The notes under the pieces are model-generated. The model worked only from the letters and a program-made list of their open reading frames with translations, was not told where the DNA came from and did not search any database. From contig JAITGO010000008.1 in NCBI GenBank assembly GCA_031280615.1, positions 1-33,930 of the forward strand: a stretch of DNA of 33,930 bases, in the 5' to 3' direction. This DNA comes from Desulfobulbus sp. GTDB lineage: Bacteria; Desulfobacterota; Desulfobulbia; Desulfobulbales; Desulfobulbaceae. The position numbers and the translations under genes were made by a program. Shown one piece after another: positions 16,289 through 27,409 of this stretch. Within the stretch, counting starts at the first letter, position 1. Every line of letters starts with the position of its first letter.

Positions 16289-18864
16289 TGGTCCAGACGC
16301 TGCGGACCAGGCAGGAAACCCTGGCCGAGTCCTGGAGGGAGGGACTCAGTGGACAGGAAATTCTGTGCCGTTCCGCGGCATTGGTCGATGTCTACGTCGC
16401 CGACCGGTTCGATTGCGCCCAGGCGGTACGGCAGGCCGAGGGCGCCATTGCGGTGGTGGCCCTGGGCGGGTACGGTCGCCAGGAATTGTACCCCTATTCG
16501 GATATCGATCTGCTCCTGCTCCACGACCGGCGGTCGAAGAAATCGATGCAGGAAGTGGCCGAGGCCTTACTGTATCCGCTGTGGGACGAAGGATTCGAGG
16601 TCGGCCACAGTGTGCGTGGCGTCAAGGACGCCATCCAATTCGCCTTGAACGATTTCCATTTCCGGGTGTCTCTGCTGGATGCCCGGTTGATCGCGGGTTC
16701 GCCCGCATTGTTCGATGAGTTGCGTGCCTGTTATGCCCAGCAGGTACTGGATGGCCGCCGGCTCGATTTCGTCCGGACCATGGATGCCTTCAAACAGGAG
16801 CGCTGGCGGAAATTCGGCAGCCATGCTTATCTGCTCGAGCCACATGTCAAGGAAGGCAAGGGCGGACTTCGGGATATCCAAGCCATGGGTTGGGTGGCCA
16901 AGGGCGTGTTCGGCCTGCAGGATCTCGACGCCATCCAGTCCTCGGGCATGCTGGAGGCCGAAAACCGGCAAGCCTTCGAGAGTGCCTGGTCCATGCTGCT
17001 CAAGATCCGCAATCGGCTGCATCTGCTGTGCCGCCGCAAGAACGACCACCTGATCTTCGAGTATCAGCAGGAGGTGGCGCAGGCGTTCGATTATCGGGAT
17101 TCCGAGGGCATGCTCGGGGTCGAGCATTTCATGCGGGATCTGTACGGCCACCTGCAGACCGTTTCTGTGGTCACCGATCTGTTCTTTGAGCATGTGCACG
17201 AGGTGCTGGGGCTGACCGTCGGTTCGGCGCCGGAACAGCAGCTGGAACGGGGGATCGTGCTCCGCGGGGGCACCGTGCGGCTCGCCTCGCTGGAAGAACT
17301 GACGGCGCGGCCCCTGCTGCTGATGCGGCTCTTTCTCCAGGCGGGACGGGCTGGCGCGCCGCTGCACCATCGCACCCGGCAGAGCGTGGCCAGCCATTTG
17401 TCCCTGGTGGACGATCGATTTCGGGCCTCGAAGCGGGTCGCCAAGGCCTTTTTCGAGTTGCTGACCCAGGTGGAGCCGATTTTTCCGGTACTGGAGGCCA
17501 TGCTGGCCACCGGGCTGCTGACCCGCTACCTTCCCGAGTTTGCCGGGGTGGAATCGCTGGCCCAGCACGATCTCTATCATCTCTACACCGTTGACCGCCA
17601 CCAGTTACAAACGGTGGCCGAGCTGAAGGCGCTGCAGCGGGAACAGCCGGAGCTGTTTGCCGAAGTCGGCCTGCCCGAGGTACTCTATCTGGCCGCGCTC
17701 CTGCACGACATCGGCAAGGGCCGCCGAGCCGACCATTCGGTCCTCGGAGCGGAAATAACCGCCGGCATCGGCGCCCGGCTCCATCTGGCGCAAGAGGAGT
17801 GCGCCACCCTGGCCTTTCTCGTCCGGCACCACCTCTATCTGCCGGAGAACGCGCTGCGGCGCGATTTCAGCGACCGGGCCTTCATCCGCCAGGCCGCGGA
17901 ACTGATCGGCAATACCGAGCGGCTCACCATGCTCTACCTGTTGACCATCGCCGATTCCAAGGCCACCGGCCCCTCGGCCTGGTCCGACTGGAAGGCGAGT
18001 TTGCTGACGGAGCTGTATTTGAGTCTCAAGGCCTGCCTCGGCGCCGAATGCCACCTCCGCAGGTTCGACCGGGAGGAAGAGGCCCAGGGGGTCAGCTGGC
18101 TGCGCGAGCAACTCCTGGTCCAGCTGGACGGCGAGCCGGTGCGGATGAATGTCCAGAGCCTGCCGGCGGATTATCTCTTGAGTTACAGCCTGCCGGCGGT
18201 GCTGCACCACCTCCGGGTGCACGCCGACAGGGCGGCGCGCCTGAGCCAGCAGGTCCTGCTTTTTCCGGAAGCGGGCGAACGCTTTTGGTCGTTACTGATC
18301 ATGGGGCAGGACCGGCTCGGCCTGCTGGCAAAATTTTGCGGGGTGCTGGCTTTGCACCATCTGAGGGTGCTGTCGGCCCAGATCTTCACCTGGCCGGACG
18401 GCACCGTGGTCGATACCCTTGAAGTGGCTCCCGCCATCCAGCGGAATTTCGACGAGATGGACTGGCCGGAGGTGGAGCGGGATCTCAACCTGGCGGTCAA
18501 CTACCGGTTGGACGTCGGCTACCAGCTCCACGCGCGCAGTTACCTGCAGCAGTATGGGCCAAACCGGCCGGTGCAGCAGCTGGAGCGCAAGGTGGTCGTC
18601 GACAACCGGACCTCGCAGCCGTACACGATCATCGAAGTCCACGGCAGCGACCACCGGGGCGCCCTCTATCAGCTGACCCAGACCTTGGCCGATTTCGGGC
18701 TGTCCATCCACCGGGCCCGCATCGCCACCGAGGTCGAACAGTTGATCGATGTTTTTTACGTGAAGACCGGGACCGGAGACAAGCTGACCGATGGCGCCGC
18801 CATCGACCGGGTCCGTGCGACCCTGATGCAGGTGATCGGCGAGGATACGGCCCTGGCGGCTTGA
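16288..18864 (+). CDS. glnD: PII uridylyltransferase / uridylyl-removing enzyme GlnD
   Basis: 858 residues. It attaches UMP to PII when glutamine is low and removes it when glutamine is high. Nucleotidyltransferase domain: GG at 60-61 and SDID with D72 and D74. Central helical domain with KEGKGGLRDIQAMGW. HD phosphohydrolase domain for UMP removal: LLHDIGKGRRADH with H473 and D474. Two ACT domains for glutamine sensing at about 665-720 (GQDRLGLLAKFCGVLA) and 782-840 (GSDHRGALYQLTQTLADFGL). All four modules are complete and the length is close to the usual 850-890. It starts in the glnB stop codon, so the enzyme and its substrate are translationally coupled. Confidence 0.95.
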
Positions 18865-18895
18865 ATGCGACCGGGCGTTTTTATCCATGTATAAT
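18855..18895 (+). promoter_or_regulatory. possible glnA promoters (sigma54-like -24/-12 and sigma70-like -10)
   Basis: Two weak candidates upstream of glnA. GG (18855-18856) and GC (18867-18868) are 10 nt apart within TGGCGGCTTGAATGC, the spacing sigma54 needs, but positions after TGGC fit poorly. A perfect TATAAT lies at 18890-18895, directly preceded by TG, without a good -35 box. Either would make glnA independent of glnD. Confidence 0.3.
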
Positions 18896-18951
18896 CCTAT
18901 CCGGATACGACCGGATTACTCAACCAACCCCCAGTTAGAAGGAGCACAGTT

Positions 18952-20280
18952 ATGACCCGCGATCAGATCATGGAAATTATCAAAGAGAAAAACGTCAATT
19001 TTTTCCGGATCCAGTTTGTCGATATCTTCGGTTTCATGAAGAATATCGCCATCCCGCGCAGCCAGATCGAAAAGGCGCTGGACGGCAAGATCATGTTCGA
19101 CGGTTCTTCCATCGAGGGATTCGTCCGCATCAACGAGTCGGACATGTACCTCAAGCCCGATTACAACACCTTCGTGGTCCTGCCCTGGCGCGAGAAGAAC
19201 GGCTGCAATGCCGCCCGCATCATCTGCGACGTGTACAATACGAACGGCACCCCCTTTGTCGGTTGCCCCCGCAACAACCTGAAGCGGGTTTTGGAAGAGG
19301 CCAGGCAGCTCGGCTACACCATGAATGTGGGCACCGAGTGCGAGTTCTTCCTGTTCCGCCGCGACCATGACGGACGGCCCACCACCATCACCGACGATGT
19401 CACCGGCTACTTCGATGTCGAGCCCGACGACGGCGGCATCGAGTGCCGCCGCAAGATCATCCAGACCCTGGAAGCCATGGGATTCGAGATCGAGGCCTCG
19501 CACCACGAGGTCGCCGAGGGCCAGCACGAGATCAACTTCAAGTACGCCGACGCCATCACCGCGGCCGACAATACCGTCACCTACAAATGGGTTGTCCGCT
19601 CGATCGCGGCTGAATTCGGCCTCCACGCCACCTTCATGCCCAAACCGATCTTCGGCATCAACGGCTCGGGCATGCACACCAACCAGTCGCTGTTCAACCT
19701 CGACGGCACCAACGCGTTCTACGATGAAAAGGCTCCGCTGCAGTTGAGCGAGATCGCCTACAAGTACATTGCCGGCGTGATCAAGAATGCCCGTGGCTTC
19801 TCCGCCGTTACCAACCCGCTGGTCAACTCCTACAAACGCCTGGTTGCCGGGTACGAGGCGCCGGTCTACGTGGCTTGGTCCGCCTCCAACCGCTCCGCGC
19901 TCATCCGCATCCCGGCCTCCCGCGGGCTGGGCACCCGGACCGAGGTGCGTTGCCCGGATCCCACCTGCAACCCGTACCTGGCCTTCGCTATGATGCTCAA
20001 TTCCGGCCTGGACGGCATCAAGAACAATCTTACCCCGCCGTCCTCCACCGACGTCGATATCTTCGAGATGACCGCCGCCGAGAAGGTGGCCGCGGGGATC
20101 GCCAGCATGCCCGCCAATCTGTACGAGGCCGTCCAGGAACTCAAGGCCAACCCGATCGCCAAGGAGACGCTGGGCAACCACATCTTCGAGAAATATATCG
20201 AAGGCAAGGAGAAGGAGTGGGACAACTACCGCCTGGCGGTCACCGACTGGGAGTTGGACAACTACCTGAGCCGGTACTGA
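18952..20280 (+). CDS. glnA: glutamine synthetase, type I alpha
   Basis: 442 residues. Makes glutamine from glutamate, ammonia and ATP. It follows the Bacillus-type GSI-alpha sequence closely: MFDGSSIEGFVRI with the feedback-inhibition Arg at 59, EIEASHHEVAEGQHEI, NGSGMHTNQSLF, and NSYKRLVAGYEAPVYVAWSA. The ~25-residue insertion of GSI-beta is missing, and where the beta type has the adenylylated Tyr (NLYDLPPEE) this protein has DIFEMTAAE with Phe371. It should therefore not be controlled by GlnE adenylylation but by direct feedback inhibition. AAGGAG precedes the ATG. It follows glnD by 87 nt, and a strong terminator follows it. Confidence 0.97.
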   Translation: MTRDQIMEIIKEKNVNFFRIQFVDIFGFMKNIAIPRSQIEKALDGKIMFDGSSIEGFVRINESDMYLKPDYNTFVVLPWREKNGCNAARIICDVYNTNGTPFVGCPRNNLKRVLEEARQLGYTMNVGTECEFFLFRRDHDGRPTTITDDVTGYFDVEPDDGGIECRRKIIQTLEAMGFEIEASHHEVAEGQHEINFKYADAITAADNTVTYKWVVRSIAAEFGLHATFMPKPIFGINGSGMHTNQSLFNLDGTNAFYDEKAPLQLSEIAYKYIAGVIKNARGFSAVTNPLVNSYKRLVAGYEAPVYVAWSASNRSALIRIPASRGLGTRTEVRCPDPTCNPYLAFAMMLNSGLDGIKNNLTPPSSTDVDIFEMTAAEKVAAGIASMPANLYEAVQELKANPIAKETLGNHIFEKYIEGKEKEWDNYRLAVTDWELDNYLSRY

Positions 20281-20310
20281 TACCGCGTGGTATACGGGCC
20301 GTAGGACGGC

Positions 20311-20343
20311 AAAGGGCACCCTTTTTTGGGTGCCCTTTTTTTT
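20311..20343 (+). terminator. intrinsic terminator of glnA
   Basis: Perfect 11-bp stem aaagggcaccc (20311-20321) and gggtgcccttt (20328-20338), 6-nt T loop, followed by a T run to 20343. It closes the amt-glnB-glnD-glnA cluster. Confidence 0.93.
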
Positions 20344-20672
20344 CGACCGCCAGTGAATATCAGCGGATTTTTTTTGTGATTAGTGCTATTTAACTTACAA
20401 AGTCATGGCGAAATCGCTTGCCGATGCCAGTCGGAGCGGCAACCGCGCACCGCCGTCCGGAACCTCGGCCCCGCAGCTGCGGGCCATTCCGGACCAGACG
20501 CAGGCGACGGCTGTTTTTCCCGATGAAGGCATAGTCTTTCAGCAACGGCTTCGCGTATAATGTAACGATGTGATTGGGATATTGCGGCGTCCGGCCTCGC
20601 CCGGCGGGCCGCGAGAGGGGGAAGGGTGGCCACATAGCCACGGGTGGCTTGCCGCCAACGGAGGAGGGATCC
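20344..20672 (+). other. intergenic region with structured leader upstream of the hybrid kinase gene
   Basis: No gene seen before 20673. A perfect TATAAT at 20556-20561 without a clear -35 box may start transcription near 20568. The following ~105 nt can form three consecutive hairpins: ctcgc/gcgag (20596-20600, 20611-20615), gtggc/gccac (20626-20630, 20637-20641) and ggtggc/gccgcc (20643-20648, 20651-20656). The last ends just before the GGAGGAGGG ribosome site. Confidence 0.35.
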
Positions 20673-20828
20673 ATGCAGAGCGGGCAAATCGTGCGGACCG
20701 ACTTGACGAAGTCGCCCCCGGCCATCGAGTTCCGGAACCGGCGGACCGACACGCAGCGTTTGTTCAACTGGCCGGCCGCCGAATTTCTCAGCCAGGGCAA
20801 GGAGGGGGCGCTGCCATGCGCAATCTGA
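20673..20828 (+). CDS. small unrecognised ORF overlapping the hybrid kinase start
   Basis: 51 codons (MQSGQIVRTDLTKSPPAIEF to the end LPCAI) preceded by a very strong ribosome site, GGAGGAGGG 5 nt before the ATG. It ends at 20828, 13 nt inside the kinase gene that starts at 20816 in another frame. The arrangement suggests translational coupling or a leader peptide. I recognise no domain, and the product is soluble and fairly basic in its middle. It could be chance, but the ribosome site is better than that of the kinase itself. Confidence 0.4.
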   Translation: MQSGQIVRTDLTKSPPAIEFRNRRTDTQRLFNWPAAEFLSQGKEGALPCAI

Positions 20829-22936
20829 AAAAGCTGGTCGGCAGATTCTATCACCAGGTTCTGCTGGTGTTCGGGGCCTTTCTGATCATGGTGCTGGTCA
20901 GCTATGTCTATGTGAGCAATATTGTCAGCCGCCAGATGCAGATCATCGGCGACGGCAGCATGGATTCCATCCAAACGGCCGTTTCCGCCAGCCTGAAGAA
21001 TACCGAGCTGTTTTTCACCAACATCATCCACACCCTGCAAGGGATGCTCAGTGCCGGGAGCAGCAACCAGGAGATATTGCACTATCTCCAGGAGCTGAAT
21101 CTCTATTTCAATACCGAGCGCTCGCCCCTGCCGGATTTCATGAAGATCTACGGCTATATCCGGGGGGAATGGCTCGACGGTTCCGGCTGGGTGCCGCCCC
21201 TCGGCTACCAACCGGAAACGCGGCCCTGGTACATCGGCGCCAATCAATATGAGCAGGAAACTTACTTTTCCGAGCCGTATATCGATGCGGAAACCGGCGG
21301 CATCTGCGTCAGTTTTTCCCGGAAACTGTTCGACCGCAGCGGCAAGCCCCAGGGCGTGCTGGCGGTGGACCTGAAGCTGGCCCTGATCACCTCCTACGTG
21401 CAGCGGCAGCAGATTGCCGGCCACGGTTACGGCGTGTTGATCGACAACGAGATGAACTTCATCGTGCATCGCGACCAGACCCTGCTCGGCAAAAGCATTG
21501 CCGCTGCCGGCGGCGATTACCCCTTCCTGGCACGGATCCTCCAACAAGAGGCTCCGGTCTCGGCGGTGAATTTCCGCGATGCCGACGGCGTGCCCTGCGT
21601 CATGTTCTTCCGGACCATCTTCAACGGCTGGCATCTGGGCGCCATCATTCCCAAACAGTACTACTACCGCGATGTGTATTCCCTGGGCCTGATGCTGGGT
21701 GGCCTGAGTTTGCTGCTGGCCTCGCTGCTGAGCTATCTGCTGGTGCGCTACCGGGCGGAAAAGATCCGCTCGGACGAGGAAAACCTGAGCAAGGATGCCT
21801 TCCTGGCCCGGATGAGCCACGAAATGCGTACCCCGATGAACGCCATCATCGGCATGACCAACATTGCCAGGACCACCGAGCTCGAACAAAAAAAGACCTA
21901 TTGCCTGGATAGGATCGACGAGGCCGCCAACCACCTGCTGGGCGTGATCAACGATGTGCTGGACATGTCGAAAATCGGGGCCGACAAGCTGGAACTTTCC
22001 GAGACGGATTTCCTGCTCGCCGATTTGATCCGGCAGGTCAGCACCATCATCGGCTTCAAGATCGAGCAGAAAAACCAGAATTTTACGATCGAGATCGGTG
22101 AGGACGTGCCCAAAGCCCTGGTCGCCGATCGCCAGCGTCTGGCTCAGGTCATCGCCAACCTGCTGAGCAACGCCAACAAATTCACGCCCGAGAACGGACG
22201 CATCCTCCTGCAGGTGGAGCGCATCGCCGGCGGCAAGGGACAGGGCGCCGAAGGCGGCCGGATCGGGCTTCGGTTCACGGTGGAAGACAACGGCATCGGC
22301 ATCAGCGCGGAGCAGCAGAAGAAACTCTTCAATGCCTTCGAGCAGGCCGACGGCAGCATTTCCCGTCGCTACGGTGGCACCGGCCTGGGCTTGGTCATCT
22401 CCAAACGCATCGTCGAGATGATGGGCGGTAAGGTCTGGATCGAATCGGACAAAGGCCGGGGCGCCCGCTTCGTCTTTACCATCCGCACCCGCATCGGCAC
22501 GGCCACGGAGACCACCCTGGAACAGGGCGAGCCCAGGGAAGAAAAACCAGCGAATTACAGCGGCAAGCGGATTCTTTTGGCCGAGGACGCCCCGCTCAAT
22601 CGGGAGATCGTGATCGAGTTGCTCAGGAATACGGGCCTTGAAATCGCGGTGGCCGAAAACGGCCGCATCGCCTGCGAAATGTTCGCTACCGAGCCGGAAA
22701 CCTACGACATGATCTTCATGGACATCCAGATGCCGGAAATGGACGGCTACGAGGCGGTCCGGCGCATTCGCGCCATGAACATCCCCTGGGCCGCGAAGAT
22801 CCCCATCGTGGCCATGACCGCCAATGTGTTCCGCGAAGATATTGAAAACTGCCGCGCGGCCGGCATGAACGACCATATCGGCAAACCGCTGGCCGTGGGC
22901 ATGTTGATGGGCAAGCTGCAACAGTACCTGGCCTGA
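20816..22936 (+). CDS. hybrid sensor histidine kinase with Cache-type sensor and receiver domain
   Basis: 706 residues from ATG 20816 (GGAGGGGG 7 nt upstream); the open frame extends further back but that part is implausible. TM1 at about 12-34, an extracytoplasmic Cache-like domain (about 35-285; ETRPWYIGANQYEQETYFSE and AVDLKLALI are typical of double-Cache ligand sensors), TM2 near 288-308, HisKA with H335 (RMSHEMRTPMNAII), HATPase_c (NLLSNANKF, DNGIGIS, GGTGLGLVIS), and a receiver with D636 (MIFMDIQMPEMDGYEA) and the K in IGKPL. No output domain is present, so the phosphoryl group must pass to a separate protein. No partner regulator is adjacent. Ligand unknown; Cache sensors often bind small organic acids or amino acids. 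Confidence 0.87.
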   Translation: MRNLKKLVGRFYHQVLLVFGAFLIMVLVSYVYVSNIVSRQMQIIGDGSMDSIQTAVSASLKNTELFFTNIIHTLQGMLSAGSSNQEILHYLQELNLYFNTERSPLPDFMKIYGYIRGEWLDGSGWVPPLGYQPETRPWYIGANQYEQETYFSEPYIDAETGGICVSFSRKLFDRSGKPQGVLAVDLKLALITSYVQRQQIAGHGYGVLIDNEMNFIVHRDQTLLGKSIAAAGGDYPFLARILQQEAPVSAVNFRDADGVPCVMFFRTIFNGWHLGAIIPKQYYYRDVYSLGLMLGGLSLLLASLLSYLLVRYRAEKIRSDEENLSKDAFLARMSHEMRTPMNAIIGMTNIARTTELEQKKTYCLDRIDEAANHLLGVINDVLDMSKIGADKLELSETDFLLADLIRQVSTIIGFKIEQKNQNFTIEIGEDVPKALVADRQRLAQVIANLLSNANKFTPENGRILLQVERIAGGKGQGAEGGRIGLRFTVEDNGIGISAEQQKKLFNAFEQADGSISRRYGGTGLGLVISKRIVEMMGGKVWIESDKGRGARFVFTIRTRIGTATETTLEQGEPREEKPANYSGKRILLAEDAPLNREIVIELLRNTGLEIAVAENGRIACEMFATEPETYDMIFMDIQMPEMDGYEAVRRIRAMNIPWAAKIPIVAMTANVFREDIENCRAAGMNDHIGKPLAVGMLMGKLQQYLA

Positions 22937-22975
22937 TCGTCGGACTCTGCCATCCCCGCCACCGCCCGGCATGAC

Positions 22976-23004
22976 GCCCCGATCCCGGTTTCCGGACTCG
23001 GGGC
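22976..23004. terminator. possible hairpin between convergent genes
   Basis: gccccga (22976-22982) pairs with tcggggc (22998-23004), with an inner ccgg/ccgg stem, between the ends of the hybrid kinase and ftsH genes. There is no T-tract on either strand, so terminator activity is uncertain. Confidence 0.3.
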
Positions 23005-23036
23005 GGACCCTTGCAGTCGTCCGGGCCAGCGCCAGA

Positions 23037-24848
<1,812 letters not shown>

Positions 24849-24920
24849 GGTGATGCCCTTGCGGGTGTCCGCGTTGGTTGACGGGGATGGCCGCCCCCGC
24901 AGGCTTGCGAGGCGGATCGG

Positions 24921-25430
24921 TTATTGCAACGATCCCTGGATGTGGTGCATGGTCGCCTCTTTGACGATGTCGATCAATTTGGAGTCCGGAGCGTACGCTT
25001 CTTCGATCAGGGCGCTCTGGAAGCCGGGCAACTCCTTGAGCAGCAAGCGGTGGAATCCTTCCACCCGCTCCGGATCGAGACTGCCCGGTTCTACCGGCAT
25101 GAGGGCCGTGACCTTGACCGAGATCTCCCCGTCCAGCCGCTTGAAGACAGTGACCAGGGTGCAGCGGCCCTTTTTCAGCTTGGCCGCCTTCTGCTTGTAT
25201 CGCTCCGAGCGGGCGACGAATTCGTGGATCACCGAGGCCAGGGCGCCGGAGGGGCCGGGAAAATATTGGCCCCGGGCAAAAACATTGGCCAAGACCAGGG
25301 CCAGTTCGCCGGTCTCGACCCGTTCCATCGATTTTTTGGTAAAGGCGAACACTTCCGGATTTTCCGGGATAATGCCATCTTGGTGCTCGCCGACAATATA
25401 AATAAAACGATCTGCCTGCCTGTTCTTCAC
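24921..25430 (-). CDS. conserved-looking protein of unknown function
   Basis: 169 residues from a GTG at 25430, with GAGAGGG about 9 nt upstream. It is soluble, with no signal peptide or membrane helix. A mixed N-terminal part (FIYIVGEHQDGIIPENPEVF) leads to a basic helix with the sequence RSERYKQKAAKLKKGRC, then strands (TLVTVFKRLDGEISVKVTAL) and a C-terminal helical part. I do not recognise the family. It stands 72 nt upstream of ftsH on the same strand and is probably co-transcribed with it, so a role in protein quality control is conceivable but not shown. Codon use is like that of its neighbours, which supports a real gene. Confidence 0.65.
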   Translation of the reverse strand: MKNRQADRFIYIVGEHQDGIIPENPEVFAFTKKSMERVETGELALVLANVFARGQYFPGPSGALASVIHEFVARSERYKQKAAKLKKGRCTLVTVFKRLDGEISVKVTALMPVEPGSLDPERVEGFHRLLLKELPGFQSALIEEAYAPDSKLIDIVKEATMHHIQGSLQ

Positions 25431-25921
25431 CCTTTGCCCTCTCTTGCTGGCTGTTATTATTCTAACACACTCTCTTCATTACCATAATTGTCCCCGATTG
25501 GGGAAGTTTCCTGGCCGTTTGGTCCAAGTCGGACCGAGCGGGAAAGCGGGGGCGCGGTTGCCAAGGCCAAAGTCGCGTCGCGTGGTACATGCAACCGTTG
25601 ACAATGATGGGGATACTATATGCAAGAGAGGCGTGCTTGCCAACCCGACCTCCCAACGGGCGGACGGGATTTCGAGGATTGCGGCGGGAGGACGAGAGAC
25701 CGCATCGCCTGCGGCCGTTGTGCATGAACCAGGGCCGCGCTCCCGCACCTCGATATCGGCGCGATTGCGCCAAAAAAATACCGGGAGTTTTTCGAAGGGA
25801 TACCCGCATGTCGCCCGCAAGGGTTTATCTCTGAATTTTTTCGGAAAAAAGGTATGCATGGCCGAAAATGGCGAGTAGTTCCCGAAAAAAAGACTACAGT
25901 TTCGGCAAAAGGAGGTGGATT
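25431..25921. other. gene-free interval upstream of the Ada-AlkA gene
   Basis: About 490 nt between divergent genes. Overlapping short frames on both strands lack ribosome sites and recognisable proteins. TTGACA occurs at 25598-25603, but no -10 box lies at proper spacing (TATATG at 25617 is only 13 nt away). I saw no exact match to the E. coli Ada box. Confidence 0.35.
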
Positions 25922-27385
25922 TTGCTGAACTCTGAAGATCGGGCACGGTACTTGGCATTCAAGGCAAAAGATGTGCGGTTTGACGGCCATTTTTTCGTTG
26001 GGGTGTCTTCCACGGGTATTTATTGTCGTCCGGTATGCCGGGCGAAGCTGCCGAAGCCTGAAAACTGTACTTTTTATGGGACGGCAGCGGCGGCGGAGCA
26101 AGCGGGTTATCGCCCGTGCCTCTTGTGCCGACCGGAACTGGCTCCCGGCACCGGCCCCGTTGACGCGACCCTGTCCCTTGCGCGCCGGGCGGCAATATTG
26201 CTCGAGGAGAACTGCGGGAGTGGGCAAAAGCTTGAAGAGTTCGTCCGCCGCCTCGGTTGTTCGGGCCGTCATTTGCGCCGGGCGTTCGCGGCTGAATACA
26301 ACGTGACGCCCGTGCAGTATCTGCAGACATGCAGGTTGCTGCTCGCCAAGAATCTGCTGACCGACACCGATCTTTCGGTGACGGATGTGGCGATGGCCGC
26401 CGGATTTGGCAGCTTGCGGCGCTTCAACGACCTTTTCAAAAAACAGTATCGGCTTGCGCCCACCGCCCTGCGCAAACAGGGGGCAACGGCAACGGGGCAC
26501 GATAACGATGTCACCCTGACCTTGGGCTACCGCCCGCCGTACCGGTGGCAGCAAATGCTGGATTTCCTCGTCCACCGGGCCATATCCGGCGTTGAGGCCG
26601 TCAGCGATGGGGAATACCGGCGCACCGTGCATTGTATCGGCGGCGAGCAGCAAGACGTGTACGGCTGGGTGCGGATACGCCACCGCCCCGAGCGCAACGC
26701 CCTAGCCGTCACCGTGGATTCCGCGCTGTTGCCGGTCCTGCCGCAGGTTCTGGCCCGGATCCGCCATCTGTTCGATTTGTATTGCGATCCGGCCGCCGTG
26801 TATGAAACCCTCGAGGTGATGAACAACATCGGCCCGGGGCTATGCGTTCCGGGCACCCGCCTTCCCGGTTGTTTCGATCCCTTTGAAATGGCGGTACGGG
26901 CCGTGTTGGGGCAACAGATCACCGTCAAGGCGGCCGGCACTCTGGCCGCAAGATTGGTGGATGCCTACGGCACCCCGGTCAACACCGGCCTGGAAGGGCT
27001 GACCCATGCGTTTCCTGCCGCTGGCGATGTGGTTGCCTTGCGAGGTGCAATCGCCGACCACCTCGGGCCGCTGGGAATAACCGGTGCGCGGGCCAACACC
27101 ATTCTGGAGCTGGCAAGGGCGGTGGTGGAAGAAAAAATAGATTTCAGCATCTGCGCCGAGCCGCAACGGGAAATACGAAAATTGACGGCCATCCGGGGTA
27201 TCGGCGAGTGGACCGGTCAATATATCGCCATGCGGGCGATGGGCTGGCCCGATGCCTTTCCTCACACCGATTACGGCGTGAAGAAAGCGCTGTCGCCGCG
27301 TACGGGCAAGGAACTCCTGGAAACGGCGGAAGCTTGGCGTCCCTGGCGCAGCTATGCCACGATCAATTTGTGGAACTCTTTGTAA
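25922..27385 (+). CDS. Ada methyl-acceptor / AraC / AlkA 3-methyladenine DNA glycosylase fusion
   Basis: 487 residues. TTG at 25922 is chosen because GGAGG lies 6 nt upstream and the protein then begins like other Ada N-domains; the frame is open to 25868 but without a ribosome site. Ada N-domain: zinc Cys at C35, C39, C66 and C69, in YCRPVC and CLLC; C35 is the methylphosphotriester acceptor. AraC-type double HTH at about 85-180. AlkA part (about 195-487): NGP-like lobe, FEMAVRAVLGQQITVKAA hairpin region, IRGIGEWTGQYIAMRAMG helix-hairpin-helix, and catalytic D450 in FPHTDYGVKKAL. It would sense alkylated DNA phosphates, activate its own unit and excise alkylated bases. ogt follows 24 nt downstream, forming an adaptive-response pair. 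Confidence 0.93.
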   Translation: MLNSEDRARYLAFKAKDVRFDGHFFVGVSSTGIYCRPVCRAKLPKPENCTFYGTAAAAEQAGYRPCLLCRPELAPGTGPVDATLSLARRAAILLEENCGSGQKLEEFVRRLGCSGRHLRRAFAAEYNVTPVQYLQTCRLLLAKNLLTDTDLSVTDVAMAAGFGSLRRFNDLFKKQYRLAPTALRKQGATATGHDNDVTLTLGYRPPYRWQQMLDFLVHRAISGVEAVSDGEYRRTVHCIGGEQQDVYGWVRIRHRPERNALAVTVDSALLPVLPQVLARIRHLFDLYCDPAAVYETLEVMNNIGPGLCVPGTRLPGCFDPFEMAVRAVLGQQITVKAAGTLAARLVDAYGTPVNTGLEGLTHAFPAAGDVVALRGAIADHLGPLGITGARANTILELARAVVEEKIDFSICAEPQREIRKLTAIRGIGEWTGQYIAMRAMGWPDAFPHTDYGVKKALSPRTGKELLETAEAWRPWRSYATINLWNSL

Positions 27386-27409
27386 CCTTTATTAAAAAAG
27401 GAGAATGCC

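Noticed and set aside
18916..20319. 467-codon open frame on the minus strand
   Set aside because: Exact antisense of glnA; Gly/Val/Asp-rich shadow translation.
20390..22972. 860-codon open frame on the minus strand
   Set aside because: Antisense shadow of the hybrid kinase gene; low-complexity His/Asp/Gly-rich translation typical of the complement of GC-rich coding DNA, no motifs.
25598..25622. TTGACA followed by TATATG as a promoter for the Ada-AlkA gene
   Set aside because: Spacer is only 13 nt, too short for sigma70.
25616..26683. 355-codon open frame on the minus strand upstream of the Ada-AlkA gene
   Set aside because: Overlaps the Ada domain in antisense and has no protein-like pattern.
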